Source: Streptacidiphilus anmyonensis (GTDB lineage Bacteria > Actinomycetota > Actinomycetes > Streptomycetales > Streptomycetaceae). Taken from it: a stretch of DNA of 38,490 nt. The DNA is taken from assembly GCF_000787855.1 (NCBI RefSeq), contig NZ_BBPQ01000038.1, positions 1 to 38,490 on the forward strand. The letters run 5' to 3'. Positions 22,797 through 31,311 of this stretch are shown here, in pieces. Each line of letters begins with the position of its first letter. Position 1 is the stretch's first letter. A model generated the notes under the pieces. The model did no database searches. It had not been told where the DNA came from and saw only the letters and a list, made by a program, of their open reading frames with translations. The translations under genes and the position numbers were made by a program.

Positions 22797-25181
22797 TTGT
22801 CCTCCCTGGACACCTTGGCCGACCGGCTCGGAAGACCCCTCGCCCGGCTGCCGTTCCGGCGCAAGCTCAACACGCTGATCGCCGCCCCGCTCGTCGTGAT
22901 CACCCTGCTCGGCGCCGTGGCCATGACGGGTCAGGTCAGCCAGGCCCAGTCCGCGGCGGTCGAGGCCGGCCTGCTCGGCAACAGCGCGACCGTCGCCCGG
23001 CTCGTCGACGACATCCAGCAGGAGCAGGCGCAGGCGATCCTCTACTACGAGAGCTACTGGATCGCCCCCGGAGGCGGCGGCAAGAACCCGGCCGAGCGGA
23101 CCGCCTACCTGGCCGCGCAACACGCCACGGACGCCCAGGCCGCCGCCATGCGGCGGGCCTTCGGCGACGCGATGCCGGCGGAGCTGGACACCGCGCTGCA
23201 GCGACTGGGGCCGTACGGCCTCGGCCTGGCCCGCGAGGCGGTCGCCTCCGGCCTCCTGCCGACCGAGAACATCGACGCCGCCTACGGCGACGTCTCCGAG
23301 GACCTGATCGACGGCCTCGGCCTCACCGCACAGCAGCACAACCAGAGCACCACCCGCCTCGCCGACCAGCTCGACGTGCTGCTCCGGGCCGACTCGGCCC
23401 ACGCGGAGTTCGAGACGTCCGTGGTCTCGGCGCTCACCAGGGACTCCGACGCCACCGTGCAGTTCGGCATGGCGGAGAGCAGCTTCCAGCTCTACAAGGC
23501 CCAGCAGGCCCGCTTCGCCGCGGTCGCACCGGCGGACCGCTCCAGCGCCCTCTACGAGATCGACTTCGGCCCCGACGAGCTCCAGCTCGAGTCGACCCTC
23601 AGCGACCTGGCGCAGACGATCTCGGGCGTCGTCCACCCCACCCAGGCCCAGCTCCGCGCGGCGGGCAAGGCGGCGCAGGCGCTGGAGCCGGCGGCGGTCC
23701 GCGAGTCCAGGCTGCGGTCCTCCGTCATCAACCGGCTGATCCCGCAGATCGCCGCCGAGGCCCGGCAGGACTCGACCCGTTCCTGGTGGCGCGCCAGCCT
23801 GCTGCTGGTCCTGGCCGTCGTCCTGTTCCTCGGCTGGGTGCTGCTGCTGACGCTGATCCGCCGCTCGATCGTCGGCCCGCTGCAGCAGGTGACCGAGGCG
23901 GCGCGGCGCGTCTCCGAGCTCTCCGCGCAGGAGTTGGCGCGCGTCGCCGACGAAGACACCCCCGCCGCCGACGGCCCGCCGCAGCTGGAGGACCTGCCGG
24001 TCCTCGCGGACGACGAGATCGGCGCGCTGGCCATGGCGTTCAACCAGGTGCAGGCCACCGCCGGCGCGCTGCTGGAGCGACAGGCGCAGAGCCGCCGCAA
24101 CATCGCGGAGATGTTCGGCAACATCGGCCGCCGCGTCGCCAACCTGACCGGACGGCAGCTCGCGCTGATCGACGGGGTCGAGCGCGGCGAGACCGACCCC
24201 GACCTGCTCGACCAGCTCTACCGGATCGACCACATCGCGGTGCGCCTCCAGCGCAACGCCGACTCGCTGATGCTGCTGGCGGGTCTGCGCGACACCGAAC
24301 TTGACGGCCGACCTGCTGAGTTGAGCCACGTCGTGCGTGCCGCCCTGGGCCAGATCGAGGGCTTCGAGCGGGTCCGACTGCTCGCCGAGGTCGACGCGAC
24401 GGTGTCGCCGGACCTCGTCAACGACCTCGTGCTGGTGCTCGCCGAGCTGCTGGAGAACGCGGTCTCCTTCTCCCCCGCGCACAGCGAGGTCGCCGTCACC
24501 CTGCGGGAACGCCACGGGCAGGCGGTGCTGGAGATCGTCGACCACGGCCTGGGCATGAGCGCGGAGCGGCTCGTCGAGGAGAACGCCCGGCTGGTCCGTC
24601 GCGAACGCCTGGACCTGGCCCCTACCAGGGTGCTCGGCCTCTTCGTCGTCGGCGTGCTCGCCCGGCGCTGGGATCTTCGGGTCACCCTGTCGCGCACCCC
24701 CGGCGGCGGTGTGACCTGCGACGTCGCCCTGCCCGCCGACCTGGTCGCCCCGGGCGCGACGCTCGCCGGGCTCACCTGGTCCGCCGTCACCGTGCCTGCG
24801 CTCGCGCCCGCGGCGGCGCCCACGGCCAGGGTCAAGGCCACGGCCACGGCCACGGCCACGACGGCCCTCCCCGTGCGCGCGAAGGCGGCGGTTCCGGCGC
24901 CGGAGGCGACCCCGGCCCTCGCGGACGCGAGCTCCCAGCCGTCGGGAGGGTTGCGGCGGCGCGTCCGCGGGGCGACCCTGCGCGAAGGCAACAGCGGCGC
25001 CGTCCACTTCGCGGCGCGGCCCGCGGATCCGGACGAAGTGCGCTCCGCCCTGGAGGAGTTCGAAGCCGCGGTCAGTCGCGCCGAGCGCGACAGCAGTCCC
25101 GGTTCCACCAGCACGACCAGCACGACCAGCTCCACCAGCACCACCAGCACCCCCGAGAGAACGGAAGGAGTGGGACAGTGA
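22797..25181 (+). CDS. Conservon CvnA-type sensor histidine-kinase-like ATPase, 794 aa
   Basis: Membrane sensor. TM1 at about 27-47, then an extracytoplasmic all-helical nitrate/nitrite-sensor (NIT)-type domain (about 50-325), TM2 at about 331-352, a HAMP linker, and a GHKL ATPase domain with N-box ELLENAVSFSP, G1 DHGLGM and G2-type PGGGVTCDVALP. The phosphoacceptor region carries IDHIAVRLQRNADSL. The tail (about 660-794) is low-complexity Ala/Thr/Ser with Thr-Ser-Thr repeats. The TTG start at 22797 is supported by AGGAG 6 nt upstream. First gene of a four-gene operon; its stop overlaps the next start (GTGA). CvnA proteins are thought to signal through the small GTPase of the same operon rather than through a response regulator (family knowledge). 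Confidence 0.9.
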   Translation: MSSLDTLADRLGRPLARLPFRRKLNTLIAAPLVVITLLGAVAMTGQVSQAQSAAVEAGLLGNSATVARLVDDIQQEQAQAILYYESYWIAPGGGGKNPAERTAYLAAQHATDAQAAAMRRAFGDAMPAELDTALQRLGPYGLGLAREAVASGLLPTENIDAAYGDVSEDLIDGLGLTAQQHNQSTTRLADQLDVLLRADSAHAEFETSVVSALTRDSDATVQFGMAESSFQLYKAQQARFAAVAPADRSSALYEIDFGPDELQLESTLSDLAQTISGVVHPTQAQLRAAGKAAQALEPAAVRESRLRSSVINRLIPQIAAEARQDSTRSWWRASLLLVLAVVLFLGWVLLLTLIRRSIVGPLQQVTEAARRVSELSAQELARVADEDTPAADGPPQLEDLPVLADDEIGALAMAFNQVQATAGALLERQAQSRRNIAEMFGNIGRRVANLTGRQLALIDGVERGETDPDLLDQLYRIDHIAVRLQRNADSLMLLAGLRDTELDGRPAELSHVVRAALGQIEGFERVRLLAEVDATVSPDLVNDLVLVLAELLENAVSFSPAHSEVAVTLRERHGQAVLEIVDHGLGMSAERLVEENARLVRRERLDLAPTRVLGLFVVGVLARRWDLRVTLSRTPGGGVTCDVALPADLVAPGATLAGLTWSAVTVPALAPAAAPTARVKATATATATTALPVRAKAAVPAPEATPALADASSQPSGGLRRRVRGATLREGNSGAVHFAARPADPDEVRSALEEFEAAVSRAERDSSPGSTSTTSTTSSTSTTSTPERTEGVGQ

Positions 25182-25618
25182 CGACCGATCCCACCGTGCA
25201 GGACCTGCAAGGCGCCGCGGCGGACTTCACCTGGCTGCTGGGCCGCTTCGCCGGCGAGACCGCCGGCGTCGTCGACGCCATCGCCGTCTCCTCCGACGGC
25301 CTGCTCATCGCCGTCTCCCGGCTGCGCGACCACGCCGACTCCGAGCGGCTGGCGGCGATCGTCTCCGGCATCACCAGCCTGGCGGCGGGGGCCTCGGGCA
25401 ACTACGGCCTGGGCGGGCTGAACAAGGTCATCATCGATCTGGAGGGCGGCCACCTGCTGGTCTCCTCGATCGGCAACGGCTGCGTACTCGGTGTGGTGGC
25501 CTCCAAGGAGGCCAAGCTGGGCAACATCGCCTACGAGATGACGCTGTTCGCCAACCGCGCCGGTGCGGCGCTGAGCCCGCAGCTGATCATGGAGTTGAAG
25601 AACGGCGTGGGCGCGTGA
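25178..25618 (+). CDS. Conservon CvnB-type roadblock/LC7 protein, 146 aa
   Basis: Small alpha/beta protein of the roadblock/LC7 family. The N-terminal helix FTWLLGRFAGETAGVVDAIAVSSDGLLIAVSRL is followed by an Ala/Gly-rich helix, and the strands KVIIDLEGGHLLVSSIGNGCVLGVVA complete the domain. Roadblock proteins bind or modulate small GTPases, matching the GTPase two genes on. GTGA overlap with both neighbours indicates translational coupling. The length is normal for CvnB. Confidence 0.93.
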   Translation: MTTDPTVQDLQGAAADFTWLLGRFAGETAGVVDAIAVSSDGLLIAVSRLRDHADSERLAAIVSGITSLAAGASGNYGLGGLNKVIIDLEGGHLLVSSIGNGCVLGVVASKEAKLGNIAYEMTLFANRAGAALSPQLIMELKNGVGA

Positions 25619-26184
25619 GCGGCTCCGACGACGTCTCCGGAAGACGCGCCGAGGCGGTCGTGCGCGCGCTGCGGCCGTACGTCGCCCCGCCGGAGGAGGA
25701 CGAGCCCCCGGCCGGGGTCGCGTCCCCGGCCGCACCCGCGCCCGCGTCCGCACCCGGGCCGGGTCCCGGGTCCGGTCCCGCAGCGGGCCCCGTCGGCGAA
25801 CCGGTCCGGCGCAGCCTCTCGGTCCGGCCGTTCCTCGTCACCGCGGGGCGGGTGAGCGACACGGACCGGCTGCCGCTGGAGACCCAGGTCATCACCACGA
25901 CGGCGGGTCTCGACGCCCTGCCCGCCCTCACCTTCGAACAGCACGACATCGTCGCGGCCTGCCGCGAACCGCTGTCGCTCGCGGAACTCGCGGCCCGGCT
26001 GCACCTGCACCTCAACGTGGTGCGGGTCCTCGCCGGTGATCTGCGCTCCGCCGGACACCTGACCGTCCACGCTCCCCAGGCCGACGCCGCCCACGACCTC
26101 TCCGTCCTGCGACGGGTGATCGACGGGCTCCGCGCCGTCCCCGACTCGCGAGGTCTCACGCGTGACAACAACCGCCCTGCCTAA
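25615..26184 (+). CDS. Conservon CvnC-type DUF742 protein, 189 aa
   Basis: DUF742 protein of the conservon type. A long Pro/Ala/Gly-rich N-terminal half precedes the conserved part RRSLSVRPFLVTAGRVSDTD, then LETQVITTTAGLDALPALTFEQHDIVAAC and a winged-helix-like end SLAELAARLHLHLNVVRVLAGDLRSAGHLTVH. The winged-helix-like end suggests protein or nucleic-acid binding; function is not established. Its C-terminus overlaps the GTPase gene by 23 nt. The N-terminal PGPGPGSGPAAGP stretch is longer than in many homologues. Confidence 0.92.
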   Translation: MSGSDDVSGRRAEAVVRALRPYVAPPEEDEPPAGVASPAAPAPASAPGPGPGSGPAAGPVGEPVRRSLSVRPFLVTAGRVSDTDRLPLETQVITTTAGLDALPALTFEQHDIVAACREPLSLAELAARLHLHLNVVRVLAGDLRSAGHLTVHAPQADAAHDLSVLRRVIDGLRAVPDSRGLTRDNNRPA

Positions 26185-26758
26185 CCCCTCCGCGTCCGGT
26201 GCGGGCCGCCCGCCGCTGCCGGTCAAGATGGTCATCGCGGGCGGCTTCGGCGTGGGCAAGACCACGACCGTCGCCTCCATCTCCGAGATCGAACCGCTGA
26301 CCACGGAGGCGGCCATCACGGAGGTCGCCGCGGGCGTCGACGACCTGACGCACACTCCGCACAAGACCACCACCACCGTGGCGATGGACTTCGGCGTCAT
26401 CACGCTCGACCCGACCCTGAAGCTGTACCTGTTCGGCACGCCCGGCCAGGACCGCTTCGGGTTCATGTGGGACGACCTGGTCGCCGGCGCGCTCGGCGGC
26501 CTGGTGATCGTCGACACCCGCCGCCTGGACGACTGCTTCGCGGCGGTCGACTACTTCGAGAACAAGGGACTGCCGTTCGCCGTCGGCATCAACGTCTTCG
26601 ACGGCAACCTCGACCACGACCTCGACGAGGTCCGCTGGGCGCTCGACATCCCGGACTCGGTGCCGCTGGTCATGTTCGACGCGCGGGAGCGCGGCAGTGT
26701 CCGCGACGCGTTGCTGGTCGTGCTCGAACTGGCCCTCCAGCGCGCCGAGGAGGAGTAG
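26162..26758 (+). CDS. Conservon CvnD-type small GTPase, 198 aa
   Basis: Ras/Arf-like GTP-binding protein. P-loop GGFGVGKT at residues 27-34; switch region TTTTVAMDFGVI; G3-like motif LFGTPGQDRFGFMWDDL, where the usual DxxG Asp is replaced by Gly-Thr-Pro-Gly as in the MglA/Arf-like family; and a probable base-binding segment GINVFDG. CvnD proteins are activated in a membrane-associated complex with CvnA and CvnB (family knowledge). The GTG start lies 23 nt inside the DUF742 gene. No cytochrome P450 gene (cvnE) follows, so this is a four-gene conservon. Confidence 0.94.
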   Translation: MTTTALPNPSASGAGRPPLPVKMVIAGGFGVGKTTTVASISEIEPLTTEAAITEVAAGVDDLTHTPHKTTTTVAMDFGVITLDPTLKLYLFGTPGQDRFGFMWDDLVAGALGGLVIVDTRRLDDCFAAVDYFENKGLPFAVGINVFDGNLDHDLDEVRWALDIPDSVPLVMFDARERGSVRDALLVVLELALQRAEEE

Positions 26759-26812
26759 AGCGGGAAGGAGTGGAGGAGGAGCAGCCGCGGCACGCCGGGG
26801 GCGCGGCCGGCC

Positions 26813-27481
26813 TCACCTGCTCCTGCGCACGCCCGGCGACACCAGCACCCTGCCCAGCAGCCAGAAGAACCCCAGCGTGGCCAGCGCGAGCGCCGCGACC
26901 AGCACGGCGCCGCCGACGACCTTCGCGTAGTCCACCTGGCTGAGGCCGTCGACGATGTAACGGCCGAGGCCGCCGAAGGAGACGTAGGCGGCGATCGTGG
27001 CGGTGGAGACGATCTGGATGGCGCCCGAGCGGATCCCGCTCAGGATCAGGGGCAGTGCCACCGGCAGCTCCACCTGCCCGAGGACGCGCCACCACGGCAG
27101 GCCCATCCCGCGCGCGGCGTCGACCAGGGACGGGTCGACGCCGCGCATCGCCTCGTACGTGGTGACCAGGATCGGCGGGACCGCGAGGGCGACCAGGGGG
27201 ACCATCACGGGGGTCAGGCCGAGGCCCATCAGGATGGTGAGCAGGACCAGCAGGCCGAAGGAGGGCAGTGCGCGGGCCGCGGTGGCCAGCACGGCCAGGG
27301 CGTTGCCGCCGCGCCCGGTGTGACCGGTGACCAGGCCGACGGGCAACGCGATCACCAGGGCGATCAGCAGCGCCAGCGCGCTGTACTGGACGTGCTCCAG
27401 CAGGCGCGTGGGAATGCCGTCCGCGCCGGACCAGCGGCCCGGGGCGTCGAAGAACTGCTGGGCGAAGCCGAAGATGTTCAC
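26813..27481 (-). CDS. Glycine betaine/choline ABC permease (OpuC-type, second), 222 aa
   Basis: Membrane permease of the BPD-transport-like inner-membrane family. About five helices, with the EAA-like cytoplasmic loop EAMRGVDPSLVDAARGMGLPWWRVLGQVELP that docks on the ATPase. The GTG at 27481 begins VNIFGFAQQFF, has GAGGAAGG 10 nt upstream, and overlaps the stop of the preceding permease gene by 4 nt (GTGA), so the proteins are coupled. With its partner permease (27478-28134) it forms a heterodimeric channel. No terminator of note lies between it and the convergent conservon GTPase gene (54-bp gap). Confidence 0.93.
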   Translation of the reverse strand: MNIFGFAQQFFDAPGRWSGADGIPTRLLEHVQYSALALLIALVIALPVGLVTGHTGRGGNALAVLATAARALPSFGLLVLLTILMGLGLTPVMVPLVALAVPPILVTTYEAMRGVDPSLVDAARGMGLPWWRVLGQVELPVALPLILSGIRSGAIQIVSTATIAAYVSFGGLGRYIVDGLSQVDYAKVVGGAVLVAALALATLGFFWLLGRVLVSPGVRRSR

Positions 27482-28134
27482 TTGGCCGTGGCCTTCCTCG
27501 CCCAGGGCGTCAGCAGCCGCCGGGCCAGCACGAGCAGGGCGTCCAGCAGCACGCCGATGACGGCGATGGAGATCACCGCGTCCCAGGCCAGCAGCGGGCG
27601 GTGGTAGTTGAGGGCGTCGGAGAGCAGGTTGCCGAGCGCGCCCTCGTTGCCGATCAGCATGCCGACGCTGACCAGGCTGACGCTGGAGACGGTGGCGACG
27701 CGCAGGCCCGCGAAGACGGCGGGGACGGCGATCGGGAGCTCCACCTGGACGTAGCGGCGCAGCGTGCCGAAGCCCATGGCCTCCGCAGCCGCGCGGGTCT
27801 CCGCGGAGACCGAGCGCATGCCGTCGACGATGGCCGGCACGAGCACGACCAGGGTGTAGAGGGTCAGCGGGATCTCGACGGTGAGGTCGCTCTCGCCGAA
27901 CCAGTCGATCAGGAAGACGAAGAGGGCCAGCGAGGGAACCGCGTAGAAGACGGTGGCGACGCCCAGCACCGGCGGGTAGATCCAGCCGAAGCGACGGCAG
28001 AGCAGGGCGATCGGCAGCGCGATCACGAGCCCGCACAGGACCGGGACGAGCGTCAGCTGGAGCTGCCAGCTGACCAGGCCCCACCAGGTGTTCTGCAGGT
28101 CGCTCGGGACCTCGAAGAATCCTCCGTGGCTCAC
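27478..28134 (-). CDS. Glycine betaine/choline ABC permease (OpuC-type, first), 218 aa
   Basis: Partner permease. N-terminus SHGGFFEVPSDLQNTWWGLVSWQLQLTLVPVLCGLVIALP, with about five further helices and the ATPase-docking loop VDGMRSVSAETRAAAEAMGFGTLRRYVQVELP. The GTG at 28134 overlaps the ATPase stop by 4 nt. Together with the ATPase, the second permease and the lipoprotein at 21457 it makes a complete OpuC/ProU-like importer for glycine betaine, carnitine or choline. The exact solute cannot be told from sequence alone. Confidence 0.93.
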   Translation of the reverse strand: MSHGGFFEVPSDLQNTWWGLVSWQLQLTLVPVLCGLVIALPIALLCRRFGWIYPPVLGVATVFYAVPSLALFVFLIDWFGESDLTVEIPLTLYTLVVLVPAIVDGMRSVSAETRAAAEAMGFGTLRRYVQVELPIAVPAVFAGLRVATVSSVSLVSVGMLIGNEGALGNLLSDALNYHRPLLAWDAVISIAVIGVLLDALLVLARRLLTPWARKATAK

Positions 28135-29240
28135 CGCAGCACGCCCGCCGTGTGAGCGCTGCGGATCGCGGCGGCGACGGCCTCCTGGGCGGCGACCCCG
28201 ACGGCGCGGCCCTGCTCGTCGACGGCGACGGCCCAACCCGTGGGCGACAGCACCGCGGCGTCGAGCGCCGCCCGCAGCGAGTCGCGGCCGACGGTGAACG
28301 CGTGGCCGTAGGGCAGCAGTTCGCCGTCGCCGCCGGTGGCGCGGTCCAGCGCGTCGGCCCAGCCGCGCGGGCGGCCCTCGGCGTCGGTGACCAGCACGTA
28401 GGGGATCTCCGGCAGGGTGGCGGCGCGGACCTGCTCGGCCGTGGCGTCCTCGGTGACGATCGGCTCGGCGGTCAGCTCCAGCCCCTCGGTGCCGAAGAAG
28501 GAGAGGTGGCGGATGCCGCGGTCGACGCCGAGGAAGTCCTCGACGAACGCGTCGGCGGGCGCGGAGAGCAGTCGCGCGGGCGGCGCGTACTGGGCCAGGC
28601 GCCCGCCCTCGCGCAGCACGGCGACCATGTCGCCGAGCTTGATCGCCTCGTCGATGTCGTGGGTGACGAAGACGACGGTCTTGCCCAGGTCGGCCTGGAT
28701 GCGCAGCAGTTCGTCCTGGAGGCCCTTGCGCACGATCGGGTCGACGGCGGAGAAGGGCTCGTCCATCAGCAACACCGGCGGGTCGGCGGCCAGGGCGCGG
28801 GCGACGCCGACGCGCTGCTGCTGGCCGCCGGAGAGCTGGTAGGGGTAGCGCCCGGCGAACGAGGCGTCGAGGCCGACGCGTTCCATCAGCTCCCGCGCCC
28901 GTTCGCGCGCCCGGTGCTTGTCCCAGCCGAGCAGGCGCGGGACGGTGGCGATGTTGTCGATCACGGTCCGGTGCGGGAAGAGCCCGGCGTGCTGGATGAC
29001 GTAACCCATGGACCGCCGCAGCGCGTTGACGGGGGCTTCGCGCACGTCCGCGCCGTCCAGCAGGATCCGGCCCTCGGTGGGCTCGACCATGCGGTTGATC
29101 ATCCGCAGGGTGGTGGTCTTGCCGCAGCCGGAAAGGCCCACCAGGACCGTGATCGAGCCGTCGGGGATCTCGAGAGTGAGCCGGTCGACCGCGGTGGTCC
29201 CGTCGGGATACCGCTTGGTCACGGCGTCGATCACTATCAC
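28131..29240 (-). CDS. Glycine betaine/choline ABC transporter ATP-binding protein with CBS-like C-terminus, 369 aa
   Basis: ATPase of the osmoprotectant importer. Walker A GLSGCGKT, Q-loop YVIQHAGLFPH, signature LSGGQQQR, Walker B VLLMDEP with switch THDIDEA. The C-terminal about 110 residues (LPEIPYVLVTDAEGRPRGWADALDR, then TGWAVAVDEQGRAVGVAAQEA) look like a CBS pair, which in OpuA senses ionic strength or c-di-AMP (family knowledge). That is notable with a c-di-AMP riboswitch in the same window, but sensing here is inference. The GTG at 29240 is chosen because GAAGGG lies 11 nt upstream and the protein then starts VIVIDAVTKRYPDGT; the 12-residue extension to 29276 is less likely. Confidence 0.93.
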   Translation of the reverse strand: MIVIDAVTKRYPDGTTAVDRLTLEIPDGSITVLVGLSGCGKTTTLRMINRMVEPTEGRILLDGADVREAPVNALRRSMGYVIQHAGLFPHRTVIDNIATVPRLLGWDKHRARERARELMERVGLDASFAGRYPYQLSGGQQQRVGVARALAADPPVLLMDEPFSAVDPIVRKGLQDELLRIQADLGKTVVFVTHDIDEAIKLGDMVAVLREGGRLAQYAPPARLLSAPADAFVEDFLGVDRGIRHLSFFGTEGLELTAEPIVTEDATAEQVRAATLPEIPYVLVTDAEGRPRGWADALDRATGGDGELLPYGHAFTVGRDSLRAALDAAVLSPTGWAVAVDEQGRAVGVAAQEAVAAAIRSAHTAGVLR

Positions 29241-29569
29241 GGTGCGCAGCGCCCTTCTGTGACAACGACCACCCATCTTCGTGGGGTGTCAGCAGGAGCG
29301 TCAATGCACGCAGAGGAAGTGCACAGGACCTCTACGTACACGTGCGGCACGTGTTTGCACTGGCCAGGGGTGTGAGAGGCAGCCCCCGCACAGTGATCAG
29401 GTATGGATGTGACCCCCGTCGTTCCATTTGTGATCAGAGCTGTGGCAGAGTCGCCCCCTATACCCATCAAAACGGGAGTCGAACCCGCCTCCCAGGGATC
29501 GCCCAGCCGGGATTGCTACAGTGCCCGCCCCGTCAGGGTGAACCGAAGCTCGCCGCAGAGGATGTGACC
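29241..29569. promoter_or_regulatory. 329-bp divergent region between osmoprotectant operon and LCP gene
   Basis: It contains a 17-bp palindrome at 29338-29354 (separate entry), a repeated GTGATCAG (about 29392 and 29429), and TATACC at about 29459 that may serve the LCP gene. On the minus strand a TTGACG-like -35 lies near 29306-29311 without a clear -10. A GGGTTCGACTCCC stretch looks like a tRNA T-arm but no tRNA fits around it. No gene is visible. Confidence 0.5.
29338..29354. promoter_or_regulatory. Palindromic operator candidate
   Basis: ACACGTGC-G-GCACGTGT is a perfect 8+1+8 palindrome about 100 bp upstream of the ABC operon start (29240) and 216 bp from the LCP start. It is flanked by two further GTGCA-type half sites. 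It fits a dimeric regulator site; the regulator is unknown. Confidence 0.5.
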
Positions 29570-31267
29570 GTGACCGCAAACCGCGCCGCAGGCCAGGGCC
29601 GACGCCGGGCAGGCTCCTCGACAGCCGACGGCGCCGGGGCCCCGGACGGCACCGGCGGCTCGCACGGTTCACACGGCTCGCACGGCTCGCGCGGCTCCAC
29701 CGCCGTCGGCGGTCGCGCGGCGGCACGACGCGGCCGGAGGAAATCCGGCGGCACCAAGCACAAGGGCCTCAAGATCGCCGGTGCGATCGTGCTCTCCCTC
29801 GCGGTGATCGGCGCCGCCGGCACCTACTACGTCGTGCACTCGCTGGACAGCAACATCACCTCGTCCGACCTCTGCTCCGGCTCCACCTGCAACACCAAGG
29901 AGAAGGTCGACGCCTTCGGGCGCAGCCCGATCAACATCCTGCTGATCGGCTCCGACGCGCGCGACAACCAGGCGGACTGCAACCTCGGCGGCGACTGCGG
30001 CAGCCCCGGCGCCCGCGCCGACGTCGAGATGGTGCTGCACGTCTCCGCCGACCGCTCCAACGCGACGGTGATGAGCATCCCGCGCGACCTCGAAGCCACC
30101 ATCCCCAAGTGCGACTCGGTCAAGGGCTCGCCGACCCAGCCCGCCCACACCGACATGATCAACGCGGCGCTGAACTGGGGCCCCGGCTGCAGCGTCGCGG
30201 CGGTCCAGCAGCTGACCGGGATCCACATCGACCACTTCATGACGGTCGACTTCAGCGGCGTGGTCGCCATGTCGGACGCCGTGGGCGGCGTGAACATCTG
30301 CGTGGACAAGAACGTCTACGACCCGTACTCGCACCTGAAGCTGTCCGCCGGCACGCACACCCTCAAGGGCGTCTCGGCTCTGGAGTTCGTCCGGACCCGC
30401 CACGGCTTCGGCGACGGCGGCGACCTCGGCCGCACCTACGCGCAGCACCTGTTCATCTCGAACATGGTCAAGAAGATGAAGAGCGCCGGGACGCTGACCG
30501 ACATCCCCGCGATGTACAGCCTCGCCCAGGCCGCGACCAAGGCACTGACCGTCGACACCAGCCTGAACAGCGTCTTCAAACTCGCCGGTCTCGGCGAGGA
30601 GCTGAGCGGCATCTCGATGAACAACATCACCTTCCTGACCATGCAGACGCTGCCCGACCCGGCGAACAACGCCCGTCTGATCACCGGCCCCGGCGCGCAG
30701 TCGCTCTTCGACTCGATAGCCAACGACCAGTCGCTCACCGAGATCAAGAGCAAGAGCGGGGCCTCCCCCTCCGCGACCGCGAGCCCGGTCAACAAGGCGG
30801 ACGTGGCGGTGAAGGTCGAGAACGGCACCGGCGTCACCGGCCGGGCCAGCGCGCTGAGCCAGAAGCTGATCGGTGACGGCTTCAGCCAGAACACCGTCGC
30901 CCTCAGCGGCCCCTCCGCGGCCACCACGACCCTCACCTATCCGGCCGGCAAGTCCGCCGAGGCGCAAGCCGTCGCCAAGGACCTGGGCCTCAAGTCCACG
31001 GCGGTCAAGCAGAGCAGCGTCAGCAGCTCGATCGTGCTGCTGATCGGGGCCGACTGGACCTCCGGCACCACCTTCCCCGGCGGCAGCGCGGTGCCGGCGC
31101 CCGCCAACACCAAGGCGGCGCTGACCGACTCGCACGCCCAGACCGCCAACGAGTCCAGCTGCGCTCAGGTCAGCACCTTCGACACCGTCTCCCTGCCGGG
31201 ATACGGCGGCATGACCCCGACCCGCGCCTACGCCCTGAGCCCGAAGGTCGCGAACTCGGCGCCCTGA
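29570..31267 (+). CDS. LytR-CpsA-Psr (LCP) family protein with LytR_C domain, 565 aa
   Basis: Membrane-anchored phosphotransferase family that attaches secondary wall polymers (teichoic-acid or arabinogalactan-type) to peptidoglycan from undecaprenyl-pyrophosphate carriers. A Gly/Ser/His/Arg-rich cytosolic N-terminus (with GSHGSHGSHGS repeats) and a TM helix (about 65-85) precede the LCP domain: INILLIGSDAR, RADVEMVLHVSADRSNATVMSIPRDLEATIP and the Arg motif FVRTRHGFGDGGDLGRTYAQHLF. An inserted Cys pair (DLCSGSTC, and a DCNLGGDCG loop) may form disulfides. The C-terminal region AVKVENGTGVTGRASALSQKL is the LytR_C domain. The GTG at 29570 has AGAGGA about 8 nt upstream; the GTG at 29564 is too close. 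The in-frame opening to 29342 is not supported. Confidence 0.92.
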   Translation: MTANRAAGQGRRRAGSSTADGAGAPDGTGGSHGSHGSHGSRGSTAVGGRAAARRGRRKSGGTKHKGLKIAGAIVLSLAVIGAAGTYYVVHSLDSNITSSDLCSGSTCNTKEKVDAFGRSPINILLIGSDARDNQADCNLGGDCGSPGARADVEMVLHVSADRSNATVMSIPRDLEATIPKCDSVKGSPTQPAHTDMINAALNWGPGCSVAAVQQLTGIHIDHFMTVDFSGVVAMSDAVGGVNICVDKNVYDPYSHLKLSAGTHTLKGVSALEFVRTRHGFGDGGDLGRTYAQHLFISNMVKKMKSAGTLTDIPAMYSLAQAATKALTVDTSLNSVFKLAGLGEELSGISMNNITFLTMQTLPDPANNARLITGPGAQSLFDSIANDQSLTEIKSKSGASPSATASPVNKADVAVKVENGTGVTGRASALSQKLIGDGFSQNTVALSGPSAATTTLTYPAGKSAEAQAVAKDLGLKSTAVKQSSVSSSIVLLIGADWTSGTTFPGGSAVPAPANTKAALTDSHAQTANESSCAQVSTFDTVSLPGYGGMTPTRAYALSPKVANSAP

Positions 31268-31277
31268 CCCGCACGGA

Positions 31278-31283
31278 TACGCT
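31278..31283 (+). promoter_or_regulatory. -10 element upstream of fluoride operon
   Basis: TACGCT ends 6 nt before GTG at 31290, so the transcript would begin at that GTG, which opens a six-codon mini-ORF. Confidence 0.45.
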
Positions 31284-31289
31284 TGTCGC

Positions 31290-31310
31290 GTGAGCAGGGA
31301 CGAGGAGTGA
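31290..31310 (+). CDS. Possible six-codon leader mini-ORF
   Basis: GTG AGC AGG GAC GAG GAG TGA encodes MSRDEE. It starts 6 nt after the TACGCT hexamer, and its GAG GAG codons double as the Shine-Dalgarno sequence of fluC, whose GTG begins 1 nt after its stop codon. This is compatible with termination-reinitiation coupling. Expression is unproven. Confidence 0.3.
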   Translation: MSRDEE

Positions 31311-31311
31311 C

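Noticed and set aside
22773-25007. 744-aa minus-strand frame
   Set aside because: Shadow of the conservon kinase-like gene, which has clear domains and an RBS.
29460-29500. tRNA-like T-arm (GGGTTCGACTCCC on the minus strand)
   Set aside because: No acceptor stem, D-arm or anticodon arm can be built around it.
31268-31311. Fluoride riboswitch before fluC
   Set aside because: The space is too short and the crcB aptamer core is not present.
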